DNA of 64,000 bases from DATACQ01 sp036555515 (GTDB lineage: Bacteria > Desulfobacterota > Binatia > UBA9968). Shown in pieces: positions 15,836 to 25,025 of the stretch. The stretch covers positions 1 to 64,000 of the forward strand of contig DATBLC010000367.1 of the NCBI GenBank assembly GCA_036555515.1, in the 5' to 3' direction. The notes beneath the pieces are model-generated. The model ran no database searches. It had not been told where the DNA came from and was given only the letters and a program-made list of their open reading frames with translations. Each line of letters opens with the position of its first letter. Position 1 is the stretch's first letter. The position numbers were made by a program, and so were the translations under genes.

Positions 15836-17869
15836 TCAGAGGAGGTCGCGCTTGATGCGGCGCGTCCAGGTCCGCGTGCAGAACAGCTCATCGTCTTCGT
15901 ACGCGGCAAGTTCAGCCTCCAGCACAAAATCGTCGGGGCTCGAGGAGAAACGGGTGCGCGTCTCGACGCGAGTCTTCCACGCGCCGCGCCGAAACCGGGT
16001 CTGTTGAATTACCTCGGCTTGGGCCAGGTTCGGGTCCTCTTCGCCGATGCGAAAACGCTTGAGCATCGTATGGCCGACCTCCAGGGCGATGGCCTTGATG
16101 CGCCTCAGCTTTGCGCTATCAACGTCACCGCGACCACTGGCAACGGTGTAAATCGTCTCGTCGGTGGCGCGGTCCCGTTCGATAATCCGTTTCAGCGGGG
16201 CCGGCCGGAGCTCGGTGGATTCGGCCGCCGCGCACTCGGGCGATTCCAACGGCCTTAAATCCACATCTCTCGGGTCCGCCGGGCGCACCGGTAGATCGAA
16301 AAAACTCCGACCGGTAAATAGGCTTACCGTCACAGGCCCCGGCGCCGGCCAGGCAATCGGCCAATAGCTGGTGGAAATGGCCAAGCGCAGTTTGTGGCGC
16401 GTGGGGAAAGAGTAAGCCACGTCATTGAGCGGCACCTTTACAAGGTAGCGCTTCCCCGGCTCCAGCGGTTCCGGCTGCTCATGGCTATCGCGGTGGGTGA
16501 GGTTCAATAGTCCATAGGTCACTCGGGTGGATGCACCGCCTGGAGCGACGTCGTTCAGACGCAGTGCAATAATCGCCACGGGTTGATCGGCGGCGATCTC
16601 CAACGTAGCAACCGGGGCGCCAAGGATTTCCATTCTTTCCCGCAAAGGCTCGCTATCGAACGTCAACGAACAACCGTCGTCTTCACGCTGGTCCAGCGGC
16701 GTTTCTCCCGGCGCGCCGAAGCCGCACCATTCGCCGCCGTCGAGCCCGGTCGTTTGCGGCGAGCGCACGTCGAGTTGTGCCGTAACGGGTGTTAAGCTCG
16801 TGCTCAGCCGACTGCCATCGAGGCAATAACGTTTGACGGTGATTCGCGGCGAGGGCCAATGGGTTTCCGCTACCCAGCGACCGGGGCGCTGTTTGTAAAA
16901 CGGCTTGGGCGGGACGCTTTCCTGCATCCAGACACGAAACATCGGCTCTGCCATGATGCCCGTGTCGGCGCCCTTCAACCAGCAATCCCACCAGCGCAGC
17001 GCCTCCTGCAGAAAGCCAATGGCGGGGCCGGGCACGCCATCGTGCGGATAGAGATGGGCCCAGGGTCCGATCAGACCTTTGCGCGGGCCTTTGAGCCCGG
17101 CCAACAGCCGGGGTATTGCATTGCTATAGGCATCGGCCCAACCGCCTATGGCATATACCGGACAGATGACGGCGCCGAAGTCTTCACACACGGATCCGTG
17201 CTTCCAGTAATCGTCGCGCCGAGGATGTTCGAGCCACAACTCGGGGAAAAATACCGCGTGTTCGAGACGCTCGCGCCACATGGCGCGCCAGCGCTCGCCG
17301 ACGATCTCAGGATCCGGTGGATAGGCGTTGTAGCTCATCAACACCGAGCCCCAGGTCAGGTTTTCGTTCAGCAAGCAGCCGCCCATGTAATGAACGTCGT
17401 CGGCGTAGCGGTCGTCCGTGGAACAGACGGTGATGATCGCCTTTAGCGCGGGCGGGCGATGCGCCGCGATTTGTAAGGAGTTGAATCCACCCCAGGACTT
17501 TCCCATCATACCGACCGCGCCAGTGCACCATGGCTGTCGCGCGATCCAGCGGATCACTTCCAGAGCGTCCTCGTGTTCCTGTTTGGAGTATTCGTCGAGT
17601 AAAAGGCCGTCTGAATCGCCTGCACCCCTGAGGTCGACACGCACGGCGGCATATCCATGACCAGCGAAATAGTGATGCATGGGCTCATCGCGCGCGCGCG
17701 TAAAGTCGCGCTTCCGGTATGGGATGTATTCCAGGATCGCCGGCACCGGCGCCGTCTCCGCGTTCGCCGGCAGCCAGACGCGCGCGGCTAGACGACACCC
17801 GTCCTGCATCGAGATCCAGCAGTTTTCAATGACGCGGACAACGCGAGGAAACTGGTCGATGATCTTCAT
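15836..17869 (-). CDS. CocE/NonD family hydrolase
   Basis: Alpha/beta hydrolase of the Xaa-Pro dipeptidyl-peptidase S15/CocE family, 677 residues. The catalytic core is N-terminal: GRVWLP-like entry, the nucleophile elbow GMMGKSWGGFNSL with Ser, and a GVPGPAIGFLQEALRWWDCWLKG stretch near the His region. The C-terminal half is the jelly-roll galactose-binding-like domain of this family (VTVSLFTGRSFFDLP). It is somewhat longer than typical members (~550-620), with a C-terminal extension rich in Arg/Glu. No signal peptide. Substrates are esters or amides, not predictable here. Start ATG with GGAG 5 nt before. Confidence 0.9.
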   Translation of the reverse strand: MKIIDQFPRVVRVIENCWISMQDGCRLAARVWLPANAETAPVPAILEYIPYRKRDFTRARDEPMHHYFAGHGYAAVRVDLRGAGDSDGLLLDEYSKQEHEDALEVIRWIARQPWCTGAVGMMGKSWGGFNSLQIAAHRPPALKAIITVCSTDDRYADDVHYMGGCLLNENLTWGSVLMSYNAYPPDPEIVGERWRAMWRERLEHAVFFPELWLEHPRRDDYWKHGSVCEDFGAVICPVYAIGGWADAYSNAIPRLLAGLKGPRKGLIGPWAHLYPHDGVPGPAIGFLQEALRWWDCWLKGADTGIMAEPMFRVWMQESVPPKPFYKQRPGRWVAETHWPSPRITVKRYCLDGSRLSTSLTPVTAQLDVRSPQTTGLDGGEWCGFGAPGETPLDQREDDGCSLTFDSEPLRERMEILGAPVATLEIAADQPVAIIALRLNDVAPGGASTRVTYGLLNLTHRDSHEQPEPLEPGKRYLVKVPLNDVAYSFPTRHKLRLAISTSYWPIAWPAPGPVTVSLFTGRSFFDLPVRPADPRDVDLRPLESPECAAAESTELRPAPLKRIIERDRATDETIYTVASGRGDVDSAKLRRIKAIALEVGHTMLKRFRIGEEDPNLAQAEVIQQTRFRRGAWKTRVETRTRFSSSPDDFVLEAELAAYEDDELFCTRTWTRRIKRDLL

Positions 17870-18112
17870 CCACGCTCCGTTTACGCGGCATTATACTCGA
17901 TTTTTACCATGCAATCCGACAATTTTCCTGCGACTCAGCTATGGAGTTTGAAGAGGTCGGGCTGGACAAGTCCCCAGTTGATCCTGACTTTTTTTTCGAA
18001 GGCGGAACGTTATCAGAAGGATCTAACCGCTCTTTGTAAGAAGGCGATGAAGAGATTTATGGTCGCAATAGGCGCGATTAATCCGGCGATTTCTGAGGAT
18101 GAAACATGCAGT

Positions 18113-19075
18113 TCAAAGCTCCAGAGCGGGCCAAGTTGGGCTTTGAACATTGAACTTTGAACTTTGAACCGCCTTTTCTTGGAAAAGCGCGGCGAGCCGC
18201 TCGCGGACTTTGAATCCCACCTCGAGATTCCAGCAGTTGACAATGGCGAGCCTGAACCCGCCGGGCGGCATCGAGTGCATCTCCGGAGGTTTATCGTCGT
18301 GAAAAGTCAATTGAATGCTCGAAACGCCCTCCCAGGTAAGAAACTCGTTCAGCGCTCGGTGATCTGGCTTCTTGTAGCGAGGACCATGGGCTCCGAACAG
18401 CACGACGCTGTAACCTGTCCGGCGGGAGTCATCGCGATAGCTCCAACGGCCGTTGGCGTAGAGATCGACGACCGCCTCGATCCAACCCGGACCATAGAGG
18501 TCGGGCCACTGGTCGGCGAAGCGCAGGTGAGCCTCGATAATCCTGGCGCCAATGGTTTCGATATTCACGCAACCTGTATAGCCTTTCAGGTAGCGCCGGA
18601 GCCAATCGCCGCAGTACCGTTCGATCTCAGGTCGGGCTTCGCCGAGAATTACCCAGTGGTCGAAGGTGCCCTGTTCCAGTGTTTTGCCGATGGTGTGACG
18701 CCACCATACCGGCTCGCCGTCGACGACGGCGGCATCGGTGCTCACGTGCTCGCCGGTGAGATACGGCATCCACATATGTCCGGGCTGTACCGCTGCTTTG
18801 AACTGTTCCGGTGTTTCGATGATTTTGGTCCCGCTACCCATGCCGCGCAGATTGTAAATCGGCTTGCTAAACACGGGAAATTGGCGCGGCATGATATCAT
18901 GAGGGGCGTTGTTCAACCCTTGCGTTTCACATATCAGCAATTTGTTATAGATCCATCGGTGCTTGGGGAATAGCTGGTAGGCTAGTTCGTCGTCGGTGGG
19001 AATGACGACGTCATCCGGGCAAGAAACGGCGTTGAAATACTGGGTGCGCCAGGGATCTGACTCTACGATCGGCAT
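18113..19075 (-). CDS. ATP-grasp-like protein of unknown function
   Basis: About 320 residues, cytosolic. The central to C-terminal part resembles an ATP-grasp fold: YLTGEHVSTDAAVVDGEPVWW, and GCVNIETIGARIIEAHLRF, which matches the metal-binding 'NxExxGxRIIExxxRF' strand of carboxylate-amine ligases. The product would be a ligase joining a carboxylate to an amine or thiol with ATP. I do not recognise the subfamily. The GTG at 19090 is an alternative start. The last ~15 residues (SSKFNVQSP) are translated from a TTGAACTT-type intergenic repeat, which suggests the original stop was lost and the gene runs on into repeat DNA. Confidence 0.6.
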   Translation of the reverse strand: MPIVESDPWRTQYFNAVSCPDDVVIPTDDELAYQLFPKHRWIYNKLLICETQGLNNAPHDIMPRQFPVFSKPIYNLRGMGSGTKIIETPEQFKAAVQPGHMWMPYLTGEHVSTDAAVVDGEPVWWRHTIGKTLEQGTFDHWVILGEARPEIERYCGDWLRRYLKGYTGCVNIETIGARIIEAHLRFADQWPDLYGPGWIEAVVDLYANGRWSYRDDSRRTGYSVVLFGAHGPRYKKPDHRALNEFLTWEGVSSIQLTFHDDKPPEMHSMPPGGFRLAIVNCWNLEVGFKVRERLAALFQEKAVQSSKFNVQSPTWPALEL

Positions 19076-19090
19076 TGTTGCACCATCCAC

Positions 19091-19677
19091 CGGGAAGGCC
19101 CGGTGCCTTGCCGATCACTATTTTCCCCGTTGCGTAAACGTTGTGCCGGGCGAGATCCGGCTATACACCGATCCAATTGAAAAACGATATTCAGTATCAT
19201 TCGCTCTAGCTTTCCGGAACTCGACAACTTTGTCCCAGTCATGAGAACTTTATGCGCTTCCATTTCGCGCGCGCAAAGATGAAAATACACCCAAGTATGA
19301 GATAAGGCCTCGAAAGATTGACTATTTCGGATTCTCGTGCGGCCCTTCTCCAAGGCGATTGCAGTGCTTGACCGTTGTCATATCGCAAAGCGCGGGCCAG
19401 GAGAAGAAAAAGACGGCGGGACCCAGGAATGGCCGTGCAATGACGCGCATCCGGGCTTTTCTTGTCAGTTTGGTGTCATGTGTCAGAAATTTGACTATGC
19501 AATTTAAGAAACGCGTTACAGAGACGAAGTAATGCGTCAGCGGCCCCTCAGCCCTTGACAAAACTCACGGGGCGAGCGATACACGCCGTGTTGAGAAGAG
19601 ATGTTGCGGGCGCATTGGCGAGAGTCGAGAGTCCCCCGCCCGAAGAGATCAAATAGTCACGTAGCAGGAGGTCAAAA
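19091..19677. other. Intergenic stretch between divergent genes
   Basis: 587 bp between the ATP-grasp-like gene (-) and a binding-protein gene (+). No credible coding frame, repeat or RNA fold recognised. It should contain both promoters. AGCAGGAGG at the right end is the ribosome-binding site of the downstream gene. Confidence 0.45.
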
Positions 19678-20709
19678 ATGCAATCATTGCGTCTCCTAGT
19701 CTCGGGCATAACCGCCGCGCTCGTGCTTCTTCAATGGGTTCCTCATGCGCTGGCCGCGCCGCTGGATGACTTAATCGCCGCCGCCGCCAAGGAAGGCACC
19801 CTCAACTTTTACGGCCCATCCAGTCTGAAGGCTGACGGCGCCCAAGCCTTCGCTCAGGCCTTCAATAAGAAATACAATTCCAATATCAACGTGATTTTTA
19901 TCCCCTCGGGGTCGATGACCCGGGACGTGGGCAAGGTCGCGACTCAAGCAGCCACGGGCGCGCCTCCCGAATGGGATGTCATGGTCGCCACCGATGCCCA
20001 CCATGCAAGTCTTTGGCTCCGCAAGCTGCACAAACCCTTCAACTACAGATCGTTGGGAGTGGATGAAAAATTGATCGATCATGACAGCAGCGCGATCTCG
20101 TTTGTGCACCAGTACATCGTGCCTGCCTACAACAACAAACTGGTTTCCCCGCAGGATACGCCAAAGAGCTGGGAAGACCTTCTCAACCCGAGGTGGAAGG
20201 GCAAGCTCGGTGTGACCACCGCCACGCACCATTTAGGGCGGCTGGCGACCGGGCCCTGGGGCGAAGAAAAGACTACCGCTTACGTAAAAGCCATGGCGAA
20301 GCAGGACCCAGTTGTGGGCCAGTTGGGACCCACCTATACCCGGCTCCAGCTGGGCGAGATTCTGGTCGCGTTCACTTTGACCGATAGCTATATCCACCTT
20401 GCCAAAGAAACGGGGGCTCCGGTCGCTGCTGCGGAGGAGGTGCAGCCCGTAATCGCCCCCTCCTATCACGTGGGCGTGCTCAAGGGCGCGCGGCATCCCA
20501 ATGCGGCGCACCTTTTCGCGGTCTTTATGACCACCCCAGAGGCGCAAAAGCTTTGGGAAAAAGAGGGCGGCGTAAGCTCCTCGTTGATTCCCGGGACGGC
20601 GTACTATCAGAAGGCCAAGGGCAAACAGATGATTTACATGAGCAAGGAGCATGCCGAAAAGGTGGAACAGCTTGCCAAGAAGTTCGGCAAGATGCTGGGC
20701 ATCCGCTAA
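19678..20709 (+). CDS. Extracellular solute-binding protein (family 1)
   Basis: Periplasmic binding protein, 343 residues, signal peptide at 1-26 (LVSGITAALVLLQWVPHALAA). Typical pattern: LIAAAAKEGTLNFYGPS, WEDLLNPRWKGKLGV and GARHPNAAHLFAVFMTTPEAQ. It belongs to the AfuA/IdiA-like group, as do 6304-7431 and 52683-53855. AGCAGGAGG before ATG. No permease or ATPase nearby; an alpha/beta hydrolase follows after 280 bp and may belong to the same catabolic unit. Ligand unknown. Confidence 0.9.
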   Translation: MQSLRLLVSGITAALVLLQWVPHALAAPLDDLIAAAAKEGTLNFYGPSSLKADGAQAFAQAFNKKYNSNINVIFIPSGSMTRDVGKVATQAATGAPPEWDVMVATDAHHASLWLRKLHKPFNYRSLGVDEKLIDHDSSAISFVHQYIVPAYNNKLVSPQDTPKSWEDLLNPRWKGKLGVTTATHHLGRLATGPWGEEKTTAYVKAMAKQDPVVGQLGPTYTRLQLGEILVAFTLTDSYIHLAKETGAPVAAAEEVQPVIAPSYHVGVLKGARHPNAAHLFAVFMTTPEAQKLWEKEGGVSSSLIPGTAYYQKAKGKQMIYMSKEHAEKVEQLAKKFGKMLGIR

Positions 20710-20990
20710 CGAAACCCGCGTAGAATATAGGCGATAGTAGGGATTCGGGAACTCGCGCAATTGCCCAACGCGACAGGGAACTAAATCCTGCTCTGCCGAG
20801 GCGCTATCCACGTTGCGTTAAAATTACCGAATGTAATTTTCTCCGGGCGGGAGGCGTCTCTATTATCTCAGTCGCTTGCGTCAACGTGCGACTGGAATCC
20901 TCGGTCGTTGGGCAAAAATCTTCCAACCCTTACATCGTAGCGCGACCTGCTTTCTCACTGACTAATCTTTTTTCTTGCGAGGGGATATGT

Positions 20991-21704
20991 ATGAACCAAA
21001 TGGTTTTCATTCATGGACCGGGGGCGGGAGGTTGTGCCGAATCGTTTGTCCATCAGCTCAAGCACTATCCGGGCAGCCTCGCGCCAACATTGCCCGGACA
21101 TCTGGAAGGAAATCCCTGCCCCAATGTAGAACGCTATACGGAATGGTTGCGCGGATGGTTATGGTCCAAAGGCAAAGGGCAAGAATTAGTGCTGGTCGGT
21201 TACACGCTCGGCGGTTGTATTGCACTCCAGTATGGACTGGATTATCCCGACGAGGTCAAGGCGCTCGTGCTGATGACCACGGGCATGCGACCCAGGGAGC
21301 GACGGCCGGGCACTCTGGAATTTCGCTTGAAGGCCGCGCAAGACGCGGAAACGTACAGTGAATGGATCGACACCATGCGCCATCAATTCTTATTCATGGA
21401 ACAGGAGCTAGGCGAACGTCTTGTCGAGTGTCATCGTAAGGTTGGACCGTTATCGCAGTACCGTGATTTCGTTGTTATCGACCAATTCGATGTCAGAAAT
21501 CGTATTAACAGTCTTAAACCAGCGCTCCTGTTAATAAAGGGGGCGGACGACCCCGCTGCACTGCCGGAGTATGAGCTCGAGATTCATGAAGCGGTGCCCG
21601 GCTCGCAATATCTGAGGTTTAAAAGTGCCGGCCATTTTCCTTTCGCGGAGAGGCCGGCTGAAGTCAACCGAGCTATCGACGAATTCCTGGCATCACGCAC
21701 GTGA
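20991..21704 (+). CDS. Alpha/beta hydrolase with Thr at the nucleophile position
   Basis: Small alpha/beta hydrolase of 237 residues. Oxyanion-region HGPGAGG near the N-terminus, acid in LLIKGADDPAALP, and catalytic-type His in KSAGHFPFAERP. The nucleophile elbow, usually GxSxG, reads VGYTLGGCIAL, so the nucleophile residue is Thr (ACG). A Ser to Thr change needs one base substitution. Thr nucleophiles are rare in this fold, so the protein may be inactive, act as a binding protein, or catalyse slowly. Start ATG at 20991 follows GCGAGGGG; the frame is open upstream without family character. Confidence 0.85.
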   Translation: MNQMVFIHGPGAGGCAESFVHQLKHYPGSLAPTLPGHLEGNPCPNVERYTEWLRGWLWSKGKGQELVLVGYTLGGCIALQYGLDYPDEVKALVLMTTGMRPRERRPGTLEFRLKAAQDAETYSEWIDTMRHQFLFMEQELGERLVECHRKVGPLSQYRDFVVIDQFDVRNRINSLKPALLLIKGADDPAALPEYELEIHEAVPGSQYLRFKSAGHFPFAERPAEVNRAIDEFLASRT

Positions 21705-21722
21705 TATGACCGCGTTGCGCAG

Positions 21723-21767
21723 GTTCCAGACGTTCCAACCGTTCCAGTCGTTCCAACCGTTAAAGGC
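21723..21767 (+). repeat. GTTCCANNC 9-bp array
   Basis: Five consecutive 9-bp units directly after the hydrolase gene: GTTCCAGAC, GTTCCAACC, GTTCCAGTC, GTTCCAACC and a decayed GTTAAAGGC. The same unit recurs after many genes in the window. At 21795-21890 follows a different, common intergenic motif (GCCGAGGCACCGAGGACGCGG and TCTCTGCGGTGAA). Confidence 0.85.
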
Positions 21768-21921
21768 GAGAATCCGGAATGAAGGATTCGGAGATTTCAG
21801 TGCCGAGGCACCGAGGACGCGGAGTAAAGATTTTTGATCAAAGCATACTCCGAACTCTGCGCTCATCGTCTCTGCGGTGAATTCTCTTCTTTATGCACCT
21901 TGTGTGCAAATCTCTTTTGGC

Positions 21922-23301
21922 TCACTCGGGTGCATTTGGCACCACCGTTAAGGAAATCAATTCGCTGATCTGCCCGACGTCGTCCAACCGCCGCACGCAG
22001 GCCAAAAGATCGTCGATTTGCCGCTTCGGAAGCAGCGGCTCTGCCAGCGGACGAAATTTGCGCTCCTGTTCCTCCTCGGTCATGAACCGTTTGAAATGGC
22101 CAAGGTGGTAGGCAACTTTGGTGGAGAGAACCTTTCCCGAGTTCATCTCGACGTCGACAATGTTTAAGGGCACGTCCGGCCATGCGGCGACGGGCTCTTC
22201 GCCGATCCGCACCTTGATTTTTTGCATGAGCGACCGCACCTCTGAGCGCAAAAAGTACAACTGGTCATAGTGGCGAATCTCGACATTACCTTCCATCAGC
22301 GCAACGGCCATTACGAAGGGCAGACTATGATCGGCGCTCTCCCTGGTTTCCGGCCGCCAATTCGCTTCTCCCGAACCCATGACTTCGTACCCGGCGGGAA
22401 ATGTCTGCAGGCGAATCTCTTTAATGTCGTCGAGCTCTGTAATTTCCGATCGCAAGCCAAGGATCGCCTCAATCGCGCTTTGAGAAAAATACCCCGCGGG
22501 AAATGCTTTCAACCGCGCTTTCATGATGCGGTAGCTATCAGCGGAGTCCGCGAATGGCCTGATCTCGAAGCGGATCCCCGCGCTGTTGAAAAACCCGGTC
22601 TTGCCTTCGAATACTTCCCCCGGTCCGGTCATTCCTTTGCCGGCCAGCATGGCGCAGAAAACCGCGTTTCTCGAGGCATTGGCCAAGGCACATCCCTTCC
22701 AGTGGGAAATCTGGCCTCTTCTCACTTGCTCGAGGCTGATATGAGACGTGAGCGCCAAACTGATCGCATTGGCCATCTGCTCTCCGGTATGGCCGGACAG
22801 TTTAGCCGCCACTAAAGCAGCCGCGATGACACCGTAGGTCGACTGATCCCAAGCACGCCCCGGCTCTTTTGTCCCGGCGTCGATCAGTCCACAAAATATT
22901 TCATAACCCAAGACCATACCGAGGATTACGTCTTTTCCGTTGCCGTTTCTTGCATCCACAACGGCCAAGACCGGAGCAAGGAGGTCGCTTGGATGGCAGG
23001 TAGGCGAACCGGCGTAGGTGTCGTTAAAATCGAGATAACGGATCATCACGCCGTTGGCGAAAGCGGCGAGGTCCGGCGAGGTTTTCTGGCCACTAACCAT
23101 AACGGTGGACGGTTGGGCCGAAGTCATTTCGGAGGCGACGGCTCTAGCAATCTTGGCTGGTAGACTCGCGGCCCCGCCGAGGGCGCACCCTACGGTATCC
23201 GCGACGATTTGCTTGGCGCGGCGTATCACATCCGGCGGCAGATCGCGGTACGACAACTTCAGCGCATAATCGCAAAGATGAGTGAGGAATCGGTCGGACA
23301 T
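21922..23301 (-). CDS. MmgE/PrpD family protein
   Basis: MmgE/PrpD-fold protein of 459 residues, the usual length. The N-terminal helical domain has YRDLPPDVIRRAKQIVADTVGCALGG, then SPDLAAFANGVMIRYLDFNDTY, a family hallmark, and SFHPSDLLAPVLAV-like helix. The C-terminal domain carries the HSLPFVMAVALMEG motif. Family members include 2-methylcitrate dehydratase, cis-aconitate decarboxylase and immune-responsive gene 1; many bacterial paralogs have no known reaction. Start ATG with GAAGAAAA upstream. Convergent with the hydrolase gene. A second copy is at 54869-56263, a C-terminal remnant at 46398-46688. Confidence 0.92.
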   Translation of the reverse strand: MSDRFLTHLCDYALKLSYRDLPPDVIRRAKQIVADTVGCALGGAASLPAKIARAVASEMTSAQPSTVMVSGQKTSPDLAAFANGVMIRYLDFNDTYAGSPTCHPSDLLAPVLAVVDARNGNGKDVILGMVLGYEIFCGLIDAGTKEPGRAWDQSTYGVIAAALVAAKLSGHTGEQMANAISLALTSHISLEQVRRGQISHWKGCALANASRNAVFCAMLAGKGMTGPGEVFEGKTGFFNSAGIRFEIRPFADSADSYRIMKARLKAFPAGYFSQSAIEAILGLRSEITELDDIKEIRLQTFPAGYEVMGSGEANWRPETRESADHSLPFVMAVALMEGNVEIRHYDQLYFLRSEVRSLMQKIKVRIGEEPVAAWPDVPLNIVDVEMNSGKVLSTKVAYHLGHFKRFMTEEEQERKFRPLAEPLLPKRQIDDLLACVRRLDDVGQISELISLTVVPNAPE

Positions 23302-23387
23302 TTTTCTTCAGTCGAATCGTAGCGAATTTCACCTTGAGTTTTACCAGCGCTGCCGACGCAGTCATCATATAACCAGCATCGTCGCCG

Positions 23388-23506
23388 GTTCAAGGTTCAA
23401 GTTTTTTAAACTGGTGGGCGGTCAGACCGTTCCAGATGTTTCACTGGTTCAAATCGTTCTACTCGGCCCCCTCCGCCTCCGCCCGGGGTTCAAGTCGTTC
23501 AAAGAC
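23388..23506 (+). repeat. GTTCCANNC 9-bp array (degenerate)
   Basis: Degenerate units: GTTCCAGAT, GTTTCACTG, GTTCAAATC, GTTCTACTC (23429-23464), then GTTCAAGTC and GTTCAAAGA further right, with GTTCAAG doublets on the left side. It lies in the divergent gap between the PrpD gene and the next amidohydrolase; nothing else is visible in this 345-bp gap. Confidence 0.65.
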
Positions 23507-23646
23507 TGACGAGCACAACCACCAAAAAAGTTTCGAGGAGGAAGAGGAGACAGAGTTCCATCTGATTGATCGGAATCGACCGAAAAGGTAAAAAGAATGT
23601 CATGTAATTTACGCTGGCCTTAAGTAGTCATCAAGGAGAAAAGCCG

Positions 23647-24708
23647 ATGGGAGCGATCGACGCCGATGCTCATGTGATCGAGACGGTACAGACCTGGAGT
23701 TATCTGGAACAGGATGAGCGACGTTTCATGCCGCAACTGATGACGCAAAGTTTCGGGGCGGACCTTCTCAGCAACGAAGGAATCGCCGTGCGTGACTTCT
23801 GGGTAATCGAGGGCCGAGCGCACGGCAAAGACCGCAACGTCGGCACCAACACCTCGCAGGAATCGCGCGAGATGCTAAGCGTCGAGGCCCGCCTCGCCCA
23901 CATGGACGATCTCGGCATCGAGACTCAGGTCCTCTATCCGACACTTTTTCTCCGCCCGGTAGTGCAGCAAGCCGAGCGCGAACGCGCCTTGTGCAAGTCC
24001 TATAACCGCTGGATGGGCGATCTTTGGCGCCAGGGCAAGGGCCGGTTGCGCTGGGTAGCGAAGCCGCCGCTGCAGATGCTCGAGAAAGCGCCGGTTGAGG
24101 TAAGGGATGAACTGGGATGGGCCAAGAACAACGGCGCCTGTGGTATCTTTATGCGCGGATTGGAGTGCGAGCGGGCGCTCGGCTCGCCCTATTTTTACAG
24201 GCTCTGGGAAATGTCCGGAGATCTTGATCTACCCGTCTGCATCCATTCGGCCAACGGCAGTTTCCTCCATCATGACTTCTTCGCCGAGGACACGACTTTT
24301 ACCAAGTTCAAGCTGGCCGTAGTCGGCGCCTTTCACACGCTTCTAGAAAAAGCAATCCCGCAAAAGTTCCCGAGGGTGCGTTGGGGCTTTGTTGAGGTCA
24401 GCGCGCAATGGGTGCCCTATGTTTTGAACGATCTGGCCGACCGTTATCGGCGTCAGGGAAAATCTTTTCCGACCAACGCCCTCGCCGTCAATAACATGTG
24501 GGTAGCTTGCGAGAACACGGACGATTTGCCCTACGTCTTGAGTCACGCGGGGGAGGATTGTCTGATGATCGGCACCGACTACGGCCACCATGATCCATCC
24601 ACGGAGCTCAATGCCATTCATCTGCTGCGCAACGACAAGCGCATCGCGCCGGCCGCTGTCAAAAAAATTCTTGAGATCAATCCGCGAAACTTTTACGGAC
24701 TCGACTAA
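23647..24708 (+). CDS. Amidohydrolase family protein (ACMSD-like)
   Basis: Amidohydrolase-2 protein of 353 residues, full length. Motifs: IDADAHVIETVQTW at the N-terminus, DDLGIETQVLYPTLFL, LPVCIHSANGSFLHHDFF, FVEVSAQWVPYVLNDL and IGTDYGHHDPSTE with the catalytic Asp. Start ATG preceded by AAGGAG. It stands alone, flanked on both sides by GTTCCANNC arrays. Role: hydrolysis or decarboxylation of an unknown small acid. Low similarity by eye to the other three amidohydrolases of the window, so these are old paralogs rather than recent duplicates. Confidence 0.92.
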   Translation: MGAIDADAHVIETVQTWSYLEQDERRFMPQLMTQSFGADLLSNEGIAVRDFWVIEGRAHGKDRNVGTNTSQESREMLSVEARLAHMDDLGIETQVLYPTLFLRPVVQQAERERALCKSYNRWMGDLWRQGKGRLRWVAKPPLQMLEKAPVEVRDELGWAKNNGACGIFMRGLECERALGSPYFYRLWEMSGDLDLPVCIHSANGSFLHHDFFAEDTTFTKFKLAVVGAFHTLLEKAIPQKFPRVRWGFVEVSAQWVPYVLNDLADRYRRQGKSFPTNALAVNNMWVACENTDDLPYVLSHAGEDCLMIGTDYGHHDPSTELNAIHLLRNDKRIAPAAVKKILEINPRNFYGLD

Positions 24709-24713
24709 CGACA

Positions 24714-24872
24714 GTTCAAATCGTGCCAAACGTTCCATTAGTTAGGCTCCGCGCGCCATCCTCCACCCCCGGGCCCAAATGTTGCAGACGTTCCAATCGT
24801 TCCACGAGGGTCCGCACGCCCTCATCCACCGCTCAGGTTCAAATCGTTCCAAATGTTCAAGCCGTTCACGCC
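24714..24872 (+). repeat. GTTCCANNC 9-bp arrays, three blocks
   Basis: Begins 6 bp after the amidohydrolase stop. Block 1 at 24714-24749 (GTTCAAATC, GTGCCAAAC, GTTCCATTA, GTTAGGCTC), block 2 at 24781-24807 (GTTGCAGAC, GTTCCAATC, GTTCCACGA), block 3 at 24837-24872 (GTTCAAATC, GTTCCAAAT, GTTCAAGCC, GTTCACGCC). Phase is 9 bp inside each block. The gap to 25025 holds nothing else recognised. Confidence 0.85.
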
Positions 24873-25025
24873 GCTTGCAGAATTAAGCGAACCGGCCATT
24901 AAAACTTTGGCAACAAACAACGGGGACCGGTATGTGTGTGATTCTCCTCGACAACAGTGGACATAGACTTCAAGCGTGAGAAAAATTGAAGGTTCCGTTT
25001 TCGGTTCCGCACCCTGACACCCCTG

